DNA of 64,000 bases from Nocardioides yefusunii (lineage in GTDB: Bacteria > Actinomycetota > Actinomycetes > Propionibacteriales > Nocardioidaceae): contig NZ_CP034929.1 in the NCBI RefSeq assembly GCF_004014875.1, forward strand, positions 558,001 to 622,000. The letters run 5' to 3'. Position numbers and translations under genes: made by a program. Below, piece after piece: positions 39,438 through 47,207 of the stretch. Within the stretch, counting starts at the first letter, position 1, and every line of letters begins with the position of its first letter. Under the pieces are notes generated by a model. The model ran no database searches. It was not told the origin of the DNA and saw only the letters and a list, made by a program, of their open reading frames with translations.

Positions 39438-40196
39438 TCAGCGCGGGGCCATGCGCAACGCGCCGTCCATCCGGATGACCTCACCGTTGAGGTAGTCGTG
39501 GTCGATCAGGCTCAGGGCGAGCTGGGCGTACTCGTCGGGACGGCCCAGGCGCTGCGGGAACGGGATCCCCGCCGCCAACGCAGCGCGGAACTCCTCGGAG
39601 ACGGTCGCCAGCATCGGCGTCTCGACGATGCCGGGTGCGATCGTCAGCACGCGGATGCCGTACTGGGCGAGGTCGCGGGCGGCCGGCAGGTTGAGGCCGA
39701 CGATGCCGCCCTTGGACGCGGAGTACGCGGCCTGGCCGATCTGGCCGTCGAACGCGGCGACGGAGGCGGTGTTGATGACGACGCCACGGGCGCCGTGCTC
39801 CAGGGCCTCGGTCTCGGCGATCTTCTCCGCGGCCAGGGTCATGACGTTGACGGTGCCAAGCAGGTTGACCTGGACGATCTTGGCGAAGAGTGCGAGGTCG
39901 TGGGGACCCTTCTTGCCCAGGAGTCGGGCGGAGGGGCCGATGCCGGCGCAGTTGACGACGGTGCGCAGCGGGACGCCCGCGGACGCGGCGGTGTCGACGG
40001 CTGCCTGCACCTGCTCGACGTCGGTGACGTCGACGCCGACGTAGGTGATGCCGTCGACGGCGGGGGCGGCCTCGATCGCGGTGGGGAGGTCGAAGGCGAA
40101 GACCTTGGCGCCTTGCTTGGTCAGTGCCTCGGCGGTGGCGGCACCGAGTCCGGAGGCGCCTCCGGTGACGATCGCGGCGGTGTCGTTGAGCTGCAT
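39438..40196 (-). CDS. Short-chain dehydrogenase, HSD10/2-methyl-3-hydroxybutyryl-CoA dehydrogenase-like
   Basis: A 252-residue SDR. It has IVTGGASGLGAATAEALTKQ, Asp in FAFDLPTAIE for NAD(H), VVNCAGIGPSARLLGKKGPH and the catalytic INTASVAAFDGQIGQAAYSA with SKGG. The insertion GKKGPHDLALF is typical of type-10 hydroxysteroid/hydroxyacyl-CoA dehydrogenases. It oxidises 3-hydroxyacyl-CoA or a branched-chain equivalent. It follows the acyl-CoA dehydrogenase gene in a two-gene unit, so the pair could perform two steps of branched-chain beta-oxidation. Confidence 0.88.
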   Translation of the reverse strand: MQLNDTAAIVTGGASGLGAATAEALTKQGAKVFAFDLPTAIEAAPAVDGITYVGVDVTDVEQVQAAVDTAASAGVPLRTVVNCAGIGPSARLLGKKGPHDLALFAKIVQVNLLGTVNVMTLAAEKIAETEALEHGARGVVINTASVAAFDGQIGQAAYSASKGGIVGLNLPAARDLAQYGIRVLTIAPGIVETPMLATVSEEFRAALAAGIPFPQRLGRPDEYAQLALSLIDHDYLNGEVIRMDGALRMAPR

Positions 40197-40210
40197 GGTG
40201 TTCCTCTTCC

Positions 40211-40240
40211 TGGGTCGTGACGGGCTGGGTCGTGACGGGC
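40211..40240. repeat. Tandem 15-bp repeat in a short spacer
   Basis: TGGGTCGTGACGGGC occurs twice in direct succession in the 62-bp gap between the two minus-strand genes. No function is evident. Confidence 0.6.
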
Positions 40241-40258
40241 TGTGCGGGGAGGGTTGGA

Positions 40259-41431
40259 TCAGAGTGGGGGCAGGTGGGTGATCGGGCCGGGGGTGTCCCG
40301 GTCGAGCGAGCGGGCGATCACCATGCGTTGGATCTGGTTGGTGCCCTCGAAGATCTGCATCACCTTGGCCTCGCGCATGTAGCGCTCGGCGGCGACGTCG
40401 CGGGTGTAGCCGTATCCGCCGAGCACCTGGACTGCGTCGGTGGTGACGCGCATGGCGTTGTCGGTGGCGAGGGTCTTGGCGACGCTGGCCTCGCGGGAGA
40501 AGCCGAGCCCGGCGTCCCGCAGGCGGGCGGCGTGCAGGGTGGTGGCGCGGGCCGAGGCGACCGCGATCTCCATGTCGGCGAGCAGGAAGGCCAGCCCCTG
40601 GTGGTCGATGATCCGGGACCCGAACGTCTCGCGCTGCTGGGCGTAGGTGACCGCGAGGTCGAGCGCGCCCTGGGCGAGCCCGGTGGCCACGGCAGCGATC
40701 CCGAGCCGTCCGGAGTCGAGCCCGGCCAGCGCGATCTGCAGGCCTTGGCCCTCGTCGCCGATACGTCGTTCGGCCGGGACGCGGACGCCGTCGAGCAGCA
40801 TCGTCGCGGTGGTGGAACCGGTCAGGCCCATCTTGCGTTCGGGGGTGTCGGCGCGCAGCCCCTCGGCGTCGGCGGGGACGAGGAAGCAGGAGATGTCGGT
40901 GCGACCGGTGCCGGTGCGCGCCATGACGGTGTAGAAGTCAGCCTCGCCGCCGTGGGTGGTCCACGCCTTCGCACCGTCGAGGACGTAGTCGGCGCCGTCG
41001 CGGCGTGCGGTGGTGGTCATCGCGGCCGGGTCGGACCCGGCGTGCGGCTCGGAGAGGCAGTAGGCGCCGAGGAGGTGGCCGGCGAGCATGTCGGGCAGCC
41101 AGCGCTGCTGCTGCTCAGGTGTGCCGAAGCGGGCCAGGGGGAAGCAGGACAGGGCGTGCACGCTGACGCCCACCGCGACGCTGGACCAGACCGCACCGAT
41201 CTCCTCCAGCACCTGGAGGTACACCTCGTAGGTCTCGCCGCCGCCGCCCTGCTCCTCGGGGTAGGGGAGTCCCAGGACGCCGATCTCGCCCAGGAGGGTG
41301 AAGACGTCACGAGGGAAAGTGGCGGAGGACTCGGCCTCGACGGCCCGCTCGGCCAGGTCGGCGCAGACGCGACGGGCGAGGGAGAGCAGGTCGGCGGTCT
41401 CGGAGCTGCTCATCACGCGGCGTGCGGACAC
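40259..41431 (-). CDS. Acyl-CoA dehydrogenase D
   Basis: A 390-residue acyl-CoA dehydrogenase. YCLSEPHAGSDPAAMTTTAR, AKAWTTHGGEADFYTVMART and the C-terminal VLGGYGYTRDVAAERYMREA and IFEGTNQIQRMVIAR are classical, with the catalytic Glu expected in the FEGTNQIQ region's upstream helix as in short-chain and isobutyryl-CoA dehydrogenases. GTG 41431 is taken as start because AGGAGAG sits correctly before it; ATG 41413 lacks a ribosome site. It is divergent from a TetR gene that probably regulates it. Confidence 0.9.
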   Translation of the reverse strand: MSARRVMSSSETADLLSLARRVCADLAERAVEAESSATFPRDVFTLLGEIGVLGLPYPEEQGGGGETYEVYLQVLEEIGAVWSSVAVGVSVHALSCFPLARFGTPEQQQRWLPDMLAGHLLGAYCLSEPHAGSDPAAMTTTARRDGADYVLDGAKAWTTHGGEADFYTVMARTGTGRTDISCFLVPADAEGLRADTPERKMGLTGSTTATMLLDGVRVPAERRIGDEGQGLQIALAGLDSGRLGIAAVATGLAQGALDLAVTYAQQRETFGSRIIDHQGLAFLLADMEIAVASARATTLHAARLRDAGLGFSREASVAKTLATDNAMRVTTDAVQVLGGYGYTRDVAAERYMREAKVMQIFEGTNQIQRMVIARSLDRDTPGPITHLPPL

Positions 41432-41445
41432 CCGTCTCTCCTGAC

Positions 41446-41483
41446 GTACTGGAATGAGTACTGCGTTCTCGGTGTGAGTACTG
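41446..41483. promoter_or_regulatory. Candidate TetR operator with GAGTACTG repeats
   Basis: GTACT and AGTAC form an inverted repeat around six bases (41446-41461). GAGTACTG occurs twice as a direct repeat at 41456 and 41476, 20 bp apart. The site fills the divergent spacer between the dehydrogenase and TetR genes. Confidence 0.5.
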
Positions 41484-41497
41484 TAGCGGCCGTGGAG

Positions 41498-42139
41498 ATG
41501 CGTCATGAGAGTTCTCGCAGGTCGGTCGTTCGACGTCCCGTCGGTCGGGTCGAGGTGCGCCGTGACGCCCGCCGGGCAGAGCTGCTCTCCGGTCTCTGTG
41601 ACCTGTTCCTGGCCGAGGGGTTCCTCGCCTTCGGCATCGGTGACCTCGCCGAACGCCTGCGCTGCTCCCGCAGCACCCTCTACCTCGTCGCGCCCACCAA
41701 GGAGCAGTTCGTCCTCAAGGTGGTGCGCACCTGGTTCCGTGACGCCACGGCCGCGATCGAGGCCGAGGTGGCGCTCGCAGACGATCCGGTGCTGCGGATC
41801 GAGACCTACCTGCGCGCCGTCGCGCGGGGCCTCGCTCCGGCCTCCCCCCAGTTCTACGCTGACCTCGCCGCCCACGAACCGGCGCGCGAGATCTACCGCC
41901 ACAACACCGAACTGGCTGCCGAGCGGATCCGGGGTCTTGTGGCTGAGGGCGTCGGCACTGGTCGTCTGCGCGAGGTCGACGCGGTCTTCGTCGGCGCCGT
42001 CGTCGCCCAGGTGATGTCGGCGATCCAGGCCGGCGAGATCGCCCGGGTCACAGGCCTGGACGACGCCGCCGCCTACGAACAGTTGGCGCAACTGCTGCTG
42101 CGCGGACTGCGTGACCCCGGTGACACTTCGACGCGCTGA
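41498..42139 (+). CDS. TetR-family regulator of the SDR-dehydrogenase unit
   Basis: A 213-residue TetR protein. The HTH is RRAELLSGLCDLFLAEGFLA followed by GIGDLAERLRCSRSTLYLVA. It has an Arg-rich N-terminus before the first helix. Start may be ATG 41498 or GTG 41492. Being divergent from acyl-CoA dehydrogenase D, it is probably that unit's repressor with an acyl-CoA ligand. No copy of the region A operator is present here, so it is a separate circuit. Confidence 0.87.
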   Translation: MRHESSRRSVVRRPVGRVEVRRDARRAELLSGLCDLFLAEGFLAFGIGDLAERLRCSRSTLYLVAPTKEQFVLKVVRTWFRDATAAIEAEVALADDPVLRIETYLRAVARGLAPASPQFYADLAAHEPAREIYRHNTELAAERIRGLVAEGVGTGRLREVDAVFVGAVVAQVMSAIQAGEIARVTGLDDAAAYEQLAQLLLRGLRDPGDTSTR

Positions 42140-42165
42140 GCGTGCGAATCTGTTGCCCCTCCCAG

Positions 42166-42176
42166 ATGTCAGACAT
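42166..42176. promoter_or_regulatory. Small palindrome upstream of the F420:NADP oxidoreductase gene
   Basis: ATGTC-A-GACAT is a perfect 5+5 inverted repeat in an AT-rich stretch 52 bp before the start codon. It could be a regulator site; too short for confidence. Confidence 0.3.
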
Positions 42177-42227
42177 TTAAGTCAGGCGGCTGCGGCCACC
42201 ACGGTTAGAACCACCCCAGGAGTAGAC

Positions 42228-42893
42228 ATGAGCGAGCTCGCAGGCAAGACCATCGCCGTCCTCGGCGGCACCGGACCCCAGGGCCGCGGGCTGGCCCGTC
42301 GCTTCGCCCAGGCTGGCCTGAGCGTCGTCATCGGCGGTCGCGGCGCGGAGAAGGCCGAGGCCACCGCTGCGGAGCTGGTCGAGGCCACCGGCGGCAAGGT
42401 CACCGGTGCCGCGAACCCCGACGCCGCTGCTGCTGCCGACGTCGTCCTGGTCGTCGTCCCGTGGGACGGCCACAAGGAGTTGCTGGAGTCCCTCAAGGAC
42501 GTCCTGGCCGGCAAGATCGTCGTCGACTGCGTCAACCCGCTCGGCTTCGACAAGCAGGGCCCCTTCGCTCTCAAGGTGGAGGAGGGTTCCGCCACCGAGC
42601 AGGCTGCCGCGATCCTGACCGAGTCGACCGTTGTCGGTGCTTTCCACAACGTCTCTGCCGCTCTTCTCGAGGACCCCGAGCTGAGCAGCATCGACACCGA
42701 CGTCTTCGTCCTCGGTGACGAGCGCGACGCCACTGACCTCGTCCAGGAGTTGGCCGCCTCGATCCCCGGTGTCCGTGGCGTCTGGGGCGGTCGCCGTCGC
42801 AATGCCCACCAGGTCGAGGCGCTCACCGCCAACCTGATCGCGATGAACCGTCGCTACAAGACCCACGCGGGCGTGAAGGCCACCGGCGTCTGA
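42228..42893 (+). CDS. fno: NADPH-dependent F420 reductase (F420H2:NADP+ oxidoreductase)
   Basis: A 221-residue enzyme transferring hydride between F420H2 and NADP+. The N-terminal dinucleotide motif IAVLGGTGPQGRGLARRFAQ and the following VVIGGRGAEKAEATA suit NADP. The F420 domain has VVDCVNPLGFDKQGPFALKV and VVGAFHNVSAALLEDPELSS, and it ends NAHQVEALTANLIAMNRRYK. CAGGAG precedes ATG 42228. It shows the organism makes coenzyme F420, which several reductases in such actinobacteria use. Confidence 0.92.
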   Translation: MSELAGKTIAVLGGTGPQGRGLARRFAQAGLSVVIGGRGAEKAEATAAELVEATGGKVTGAANPDAAAAADVVLVVVPWDGHKELLESLKDVLAGKIVVDCVNPLGFDKQGPFALKVEEGSATEQAAAILTESTVVGAFHNVSAALLEDPELSSIDTDVFVLGDERDATDLVQELAASIPGVRGVWGGRRRNAHQVEALTANLIAMNRRYKTHAGVKATGV

Positions 42894-42921
42894 CCCACCT
42901 CGCCACGGGTCACATCTCCGT

Positions 42922-42960
42922 ACGGACGGGCCGTTCTCCCTGGGGGAACGGCCCGTCCGT
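42922..42960 (+). terminator. Terminator after fno
   Basis: A 15-bp perfect stem (42922-42936 with 42946-42960) extended inside by CCC/GGG pairs. It is 28 bp past the stop codon. Confidence 0.7.
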
Positions 42961-43172
42961 CGTTCGTCCGTGACCACCGCACCCCCGGACGGGGTGAACA
43001 TGTTGCAGTTCGCCGTCGCTGACACGCGACGGTGTGGCATTGGTTGTTAAGGTCCTTGACGTCTTGTGCACACAGGGCGACCTGCGCCATCTCGGGGGGC
43101 GCTGGCCGCCTGCACGCGGCAGGTTTGGCCGATCACTCTGTCAGTGGAGTGCTCGGCCATTACCGTTTGTGG

Positions 43173-43850
43173 GTGCGAATCGACTGGCTCCCCGTTTCGG
43201 CGGCTTCCCTGGTGGTGGGGGCCACCGGACTCTTCTACGGCGCGCAGACCATGCCACGCCCTGACGGCTACGGGGAGGTGCTCGAGTTCGTCGTCCGGGG
43301 ACCGGACGGCCTGCTGTCGCCCGCGGTGGTGCTGTTGCTGGGTGCCACGGCGCTGATCCTGGGGCTGCCTGCGCTCAGGTCCCTCGTCCCGCAGGGACGT
43401 CGTGAGATCGGCGGGTTCCTCGGGATGGCGCTACTGACCCTGGGGGTCGTCATGATCGCCGGGTTCGCCCAGCAGTTGTTGATGCTGCGCAACGTCGTCA
43501 CCCACGTCCCGCTGGCGCCGGGGGACCTCACCCGCGTCATGGAGGACGGTCTGCAGGCCGGGATGCTCCAGGGTGCCCACCTCGCCTTCTTCGCCGGCGA
43601 GTTGCTGCTCGCTCGCACGCTCTGGGGTGCGTGCCGGGTGCCGTACTGGATCCCGATCGCCCTGGTGCTGCATCCGGTCGCACTCCTGGCAGAACGACTC
43701 CTGGGCTTCACCCCGTTCCACGGTCTCCCGGCGTTGTTCATGGCGGCGGGCATGGCCGGGGCGGGGATCGTCGCCAACCTCAACAACCAGCCACGCCACG
43801 CCAGCAGTCGGGACATCGCTGCTCGGCACGCCCGCGAGAACGCCGCCTGA
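43173..43850 (+). CDS. Integral membrane protein of unknown function
   Basis: About 225 residues with at least four to five hydrophobic helices: LPVSAASLVVGATGLFYGAQ, LSPAVVLLLGATALILGLPA, GFLGMALLTLGVVMIAGFAQ and PIALVLHPVALLAERLLGFT among them. I do not recognise the family. The start is uncertain: GTG 43173 places the first helix near the N-terminus, while upstream codons add a hydrophilic, Cys-rich stretch unlikely to be coding. It lies alone between a terminator and an SDR. Confidence 0.65.
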   Translation: MRIDWLPVSAASLVVGATGLFYGAQTMPRPDGYGEVLEFVVRGPDGLLSPAVVLLLGATALILGLPALRSLVPQGRREIGGFLGMALLTLGVVMIAGFAQQLLMLRNVVTHVPLAPGDLTRVMEDGLQAGMLQGAHLAFFAGELLLARTLWGACRVPYWIPIALVLHPVALLAERLLGFTPFHGLPALFMAAGMAGAGIVANLNNQPRHASSRDIAARHARENAA

Positions 43851-43888
43851 CGTCAGGGGCCGCGCGTGGGAGTGCTTCACTACCGCGC

Positions 43889-44632
43889 ATGGATCTTGGA
43901 CTCTCGGGGGCCCGTGCCCTCGTCACCGGTGGAAACCGTGGGATCGGACGCGCCACGGCCCGTGCCCTCGTCGCGGAGGGCGCACGCGTGGTGCTGCTGG
44001 GCAGGGACGAGGCAGCGCTGCTGGACGCAGTCGTCGAGGTGGGCGCGGTGGGTCACGTCCTGGCCGACACCACCGACGACGTGACGGTCCGCGCTGCGAT
44101 GGCGCGCACCGTCGATCTCCTCGGCGGCCTCGACGTCGTGGTCAACGCGGCGGCTCCGCGGGCACTGCCGGGCACACCGACGTCGCTCGAGGAGCTCGTC
44201 GAGGCCGACATGCTCGCCGACGTCGACACGAAGGTGGTCGGCTACCTGCGGGTCGTGCGGGCTGCTGCGCCGCACCTGCGGAGGGGCGGGGGAGCGGTCG
44301 TCAACGTCTCGGGCTGCAACGCCCGGGTGACCGGCAACATCTCCGGATCGGTGCGCAACATCGGCGTGGTGGCGCTGACGAAGAACCTTGCCGACGAACT
44401 CGGCCCCGACGGGGTCCGCGTGACCTGCGTCCACCCCGGTCTGACGGTGACCGAACGCAACCTGGGCGACGTCGACTACCTGGAGACAGCTGCCGGCAAC
44501 GCGCTGCGTCGGGCTCCGCACGCCTCTGACGTCGCTGACCTGATCACGTTCCTGGCCTCTCCGCGGGCCTGGGTGGCCTCGGGTGCGGTGGTCACCGCCG
44601 ACGGCGGTCGTCCCGGACACATCTGGGCCTGA
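43889..44632 (+). CDS. Short-chain dehydrogenase-like protein without the YxxxK motif
   Basis: A 247-residue SDR-fold protein. The Rossmann motif VTGGNRGIGRATARALVAEG is intact and Ser141 occupies the catalytic serine position (NVSGC). Aligning the downstream ALTKNLADEL puts Gly153 and Asn157 where Tyr and Lys should be. The protein therefore lacks the normal catalytic acid and is either inactive, binds nucleotide for regulation, or uses another mechanism. It starts 38 bases after the membrane protein and ends before a hairpin. Confidence 0.82.
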   Translation: MDLGLSGARALVTGGNRGIGRATARALVAEGARVVLLGRDEAALLDAVVEVGAVGHVLADTTDDVTVRAAMARTVDLLGGLDVVVNAAAPRALPGTPTSLEELVEADMLADVDTKVVGYLRVVRAAAPHLRRGGGAVVNVSGCNARVTGNISGSVRNIGVVALTKNLADELGPDGVRVTCVHPGLTVTERNLGDVDYLETAAGNALRRAPHASDVADLITFLASPRAWVASGAVVTADGGRPGHIWA

Positions 44633-44665
44633 TCGCTGCCCGTTCCTGACGGCGCTGGTCCCTGA

Positions 44666-44702
44666 CGGCGTCGGCCCCTGCCCCCGCGAAGGGCCGACGC
44701 CG
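44666..44702 (+). terminator. Terminator after the divergent SDR
   Basis: CGGCGTCGGCCC and GGGCCGACGCCG form a perfect 12-bp stem with a 13-base loop. The preceding bases repeat CCTGACGGCG. Confidence 0.6.
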
Positions 44703-44910
44703 CAGAGATCCTCGACGCAGGACGGTGCGCCGTGGGTTCGGGCCCTCCCGCCCGATGCACTCCATTCAAATCTGAATCACCGTCGTTCGTGGACGTTCTG
44801 CGCCCTCGGAGCAAAGTCCGGACGATTCCCGAACGGCCTCCTCGACTCCGAACAGCGCTGGTTAGCCTTGTCCGGTGCGCCGGGGGGTGCACGACGTCGT
44901 TGGGGGTGGG

Positions 44911-45939
44911 ATGCAGGAGTTGGGGCGGCCGGGGACTGGGCAGGCCGACGCGGTCGCACTCCGTCTGCAGGAACTGCGTCGAGCAGCCGGAGAACCGTCC
45001 TACGCCGAGATCGCCCGGGGTGTGGGACGTCTGCGGGAGGCGCGTGGCGTGGCTCCGGAGGCAGCGATGCCGCCGCGCACGACGGTCTACGACGCGTTCC
45101 GGCTGGGGCGCCGACGTCTGGATCGCGACCTCGTGGCCGACATCGTCGAGGTGCTGGGCGGGGACCCGGTGCCGGCCGTCGCGCCGATCACGCCGACGAC
45201 GCCTCTGGCGGCCGTCGCGTCGCTTCCTGAACCGTCCACCGAGGTCACGCCCACCCAGGATGCCGCCGACGAGACGCCCGACGCGGAGCCTGTCGCGGCG
45301 CGCGCTGCCGGGTTCCACCGCCCGCGGCCTGCCACCGTCGCGAAACTCCTCGTCCTGGCGTTGGTGCTCAACGTCGTCGGGCAGAGCCTGATGACCGACC
45401 TCGACCTCCCGATCTGGCAGGACATGACCGGGACCGCTGTGGCCGCCATCGCTCTGGGGCCGTGGTGGGGAGCCGGTGTGGCCGTGGCGTCGATGGCCGT
45501 GGACGTCGCCCTCTTCGGGGACACCGGGTTCGCGTACCTGCCGGTGGCGGTGGCGGGCGCGTTGCTGTGGGGCTACGGCGTGCGCTGGTGGGCGTTGGCC
45601 CGTTCCACCGTCAGGTTCCTGGGCCTGTCGCTGGCGGTCGCCGTCACCTGCACCGCCATCTCGGTGCCCATCACCTATCTCAAGTACGACGGATTCACCC
45701 TCCACGACTCGGCCCGGCTCACCCAGTCGCTGGCGGAGTCGTTGCCGTGGCTGGTGGCGGCGGTCTTCGTCTCCAACCTCGTCGTCTCCGTCGTGGACAA
45801 ACTCGTCTCCGGTTTCATCGCGTTGGCGCTCCTGGAGACCCTTTCGATGCGTCGCGCCTGGTTGCGTGACCGGCTGCGGGGACGGCGTTCGAGGAGTTCT
45901 GCGCTCTCGCCCGGCTCAGCCCGGGCGTCGCGACGGTGA
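44911..45939 (+). CDS. XRE-like HTH fused to a membrane domain resembling ECF S-components
   Basis: About 342 residues. Residues 1-75 form an XRE-like DNA-binding domain (LRLQELRRAAGEPSYAEIAR; PRTTVYDAFRLGRRRL) of a type common at the N-terminus of actinobacterial regulators. A flexible Pro/Thr-rich linker follows. Residues about 140-320 hold five or six membrane segments with TAVAAIALGPWWGAGVAVAS and VVSVVDKLVSGFIALALLET, patterns seen in ECF-transporter substrate-binding subunits. It could be a membrane-tethered sensor-regulator. The start (ATG 44911 or upstream GTG) is uncertain. Confidence 0.65.
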   Translation: MQELGRPGTGQADAVALRLQELRRAAGEPSYAEIARGVGRLREARGVAPEAAMPPRTTVYDAFRLGRRRLDRDLVADIVEVLGGDPVPAVAPITPTTPLAAVASLPEPSTEVTPTQDAADETPDAEPVAARAAGFHRPRPATVAKLLVLALVLNVVGQSLMTDLDLPIWQDMTGTAVAAIALGPWWGAGVAVASMAVDVALFGDTGFAYLPVAVAGALLWGYGVRWWALARSTVRFLGLSLAVAVTCTAISVPITYLKYDGFTLHDSARLTQSLAESLPWLVAAVFVSNLVVSVVDKLVSGFIALALLETLSMRRAWLRDRLRGRRSRSSALSPGSARASRR

Positions 45940-46066
45940 CCGGCAGCGTCTGCGGGTGACCCGTATCGGGGAACAGTTGTTTCGCCGACGTGAAAGTTCG
46001 TCGATTCCGATGACGCGGGCGTCGGGGGCGCCTAGGTTTTCATCAGAAGCGACCTGAGGAGAAGTC

Positions 46067-46453
46067 ATGCGCTACCTGGACCTCCCGGACACCACCCGAC
46101 TGTCCCTGCTCCGCGGCTACCTGGAGCGTTCGTGGCGCCGTCCCGGTGTGCACGGCACCTGGGTGGCGGAGCACGATCAAGCCTGCGACACCGAGGTCTG
46201 CGACTCCCGCGCCTACGAGGATGGTCAGCGTCTGCGGGCCGCGCTGGACGCCGTGATCGCCGCGATCACCTTCGAGGAGCTCAACGTCGCCGAGATCGCC
46301 TACGACGAACTCGCCGCCGAGCTGGACGCGCGCTGGGGCGACGGCATGGTCGTGCGGACCTCCGAGGGAGCCGAGCTCGGTTTCCGCGGTTTCCGCGGCG
46401 ACGGCTTCTCCACCGCCTCCCACCTCCTCGTGGGCGAGGCCCGCGTCGGCTGA
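46067..46453 (+). CDS. Conserved hypothetical protein
   Basis: A 128-residue soluble protein with a good ribosome site (GAGGAGAAG before ATG 46067). It has a Cys pair in HDQACDTEVC and an acidic helical middle (ITFEELNVAEIAYDELAAEL). No family is recognised. It precedes the methyltransferase by 14 bases and is probably cotranscribed. Confidence 0.6.
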   Translation: MRYLDLPDTTRLSLLRGYLERSWRRPGVHGTWVAEHDQACDTEVCDSRAYEDGQRLRAALDAVIAAITFEELNVAEIAYDELAAELDARWGDGMVVRTSEGAELGFRGFRGDGFSTASHLLVGEARVG

Positions 46454-46467
46454 GCGAGGATGACTCC

Positions 46468-47088
46468 ATGAGCGAGTCCGCCTCTCCCCGTCCCCGCTGG
46501 TTCACCGCGACCCCCGAGGGCCATTCGACCAACTACGTCGAACGCTTCCGCGCGCTCGCCGACCAGGGCGCCGACCTCGACGGCGAGGCCCGGTTCGTCG
46601 ACACCCTCGCCGGCCGCGGCTCCCGGATCCTCGACGCGGGCTGCGGTGCCGGACGCGTCGCCGGTGCGCTGCACGCGGTGGGGCACCAGGCCCTCGGCCT
46701 CGACGTCGACCCGGTCCTGATCGAGGCGGCCGAGACCGACCACCCCGGCCCGACCTACGCCGTCGCCGACCTCAGTGAACTCACGCTCGACGACGTCGGT
46801 GACGAGCCCGTCGACCTCACGGTCTGCGCCGGCAACGTGATGGTCTTCCTCGCGCCCGGCACGGAGCAGCAGGTGCTCCGCAACCTCTGTGCCGTGACCC
46901 GTGCCGGTGGTCGCGTCGTCCTCGGGTTCCGTCGCGACGAGGTCTACCCGTTCACCGCCTTCGACGACGACCTCACCGCCCTGGCCCGCGACGGTGTCGC
47001 CGACTTCGAGCAGCGCTTCGCGACTTGGCACCTCGACCCGTTCACCGACGACGCCGACTTCGCGGTCACCGTGCTCCGCGTCCGCTGA
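46468..47088 (+). CDS. SAM-dependent methyltransferase
   Basis: A 206-residue class I methyltransferase. Motif I ILDAGCGAGRVAGALHAVGH binds SAM, motif II is GLDVDPVLIEAAETDHPG, and VDLTVCAGNVMVFLAPGTEQ is the motif IV/V region. ATG 46468 lies 14 bases after the hypothetical gene. The acceptor is unknown; proteins of this size include small-molecule and glycan methyltransferases. Confidence 0.87.
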   Translation: MSESASPRPRWFTATPEGHSTNYVERFRALADQGADLDGEARFVDTLAGRGSRILDAGCGAGRVAGALHAVGHQALGLDVDPVLIEAAETDHPGPTYAVADLSELTLDDVGDEPVDLTVCAGNVMVFLAPGTEQQVLRNLCAVTRAGGRVVLGFRRDEVYPFTAFDDDLTALARDGVADFEQRFATWHLDPFTDDADFAVTVLRVR

Positions 47089-47207
47089 GACGTCCCGTGG
47101 GTCCTGCCCCGGTCCACCCAAAGGTCGCCGTAACCGGTACCCAGGGCGGAGACGGCCGGTACTCCGGGTGGATCCGGAGCACCGTGGCCCAGACCTAACG
47201 TCGAGGC

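Noticed and set aside
45968..46000. ECF sigma-factor promoter (GGAAC) before the hypothetical gene
   Set aside because: A GGAAC-like -35 is present but no matching -10 element at proper spacing.
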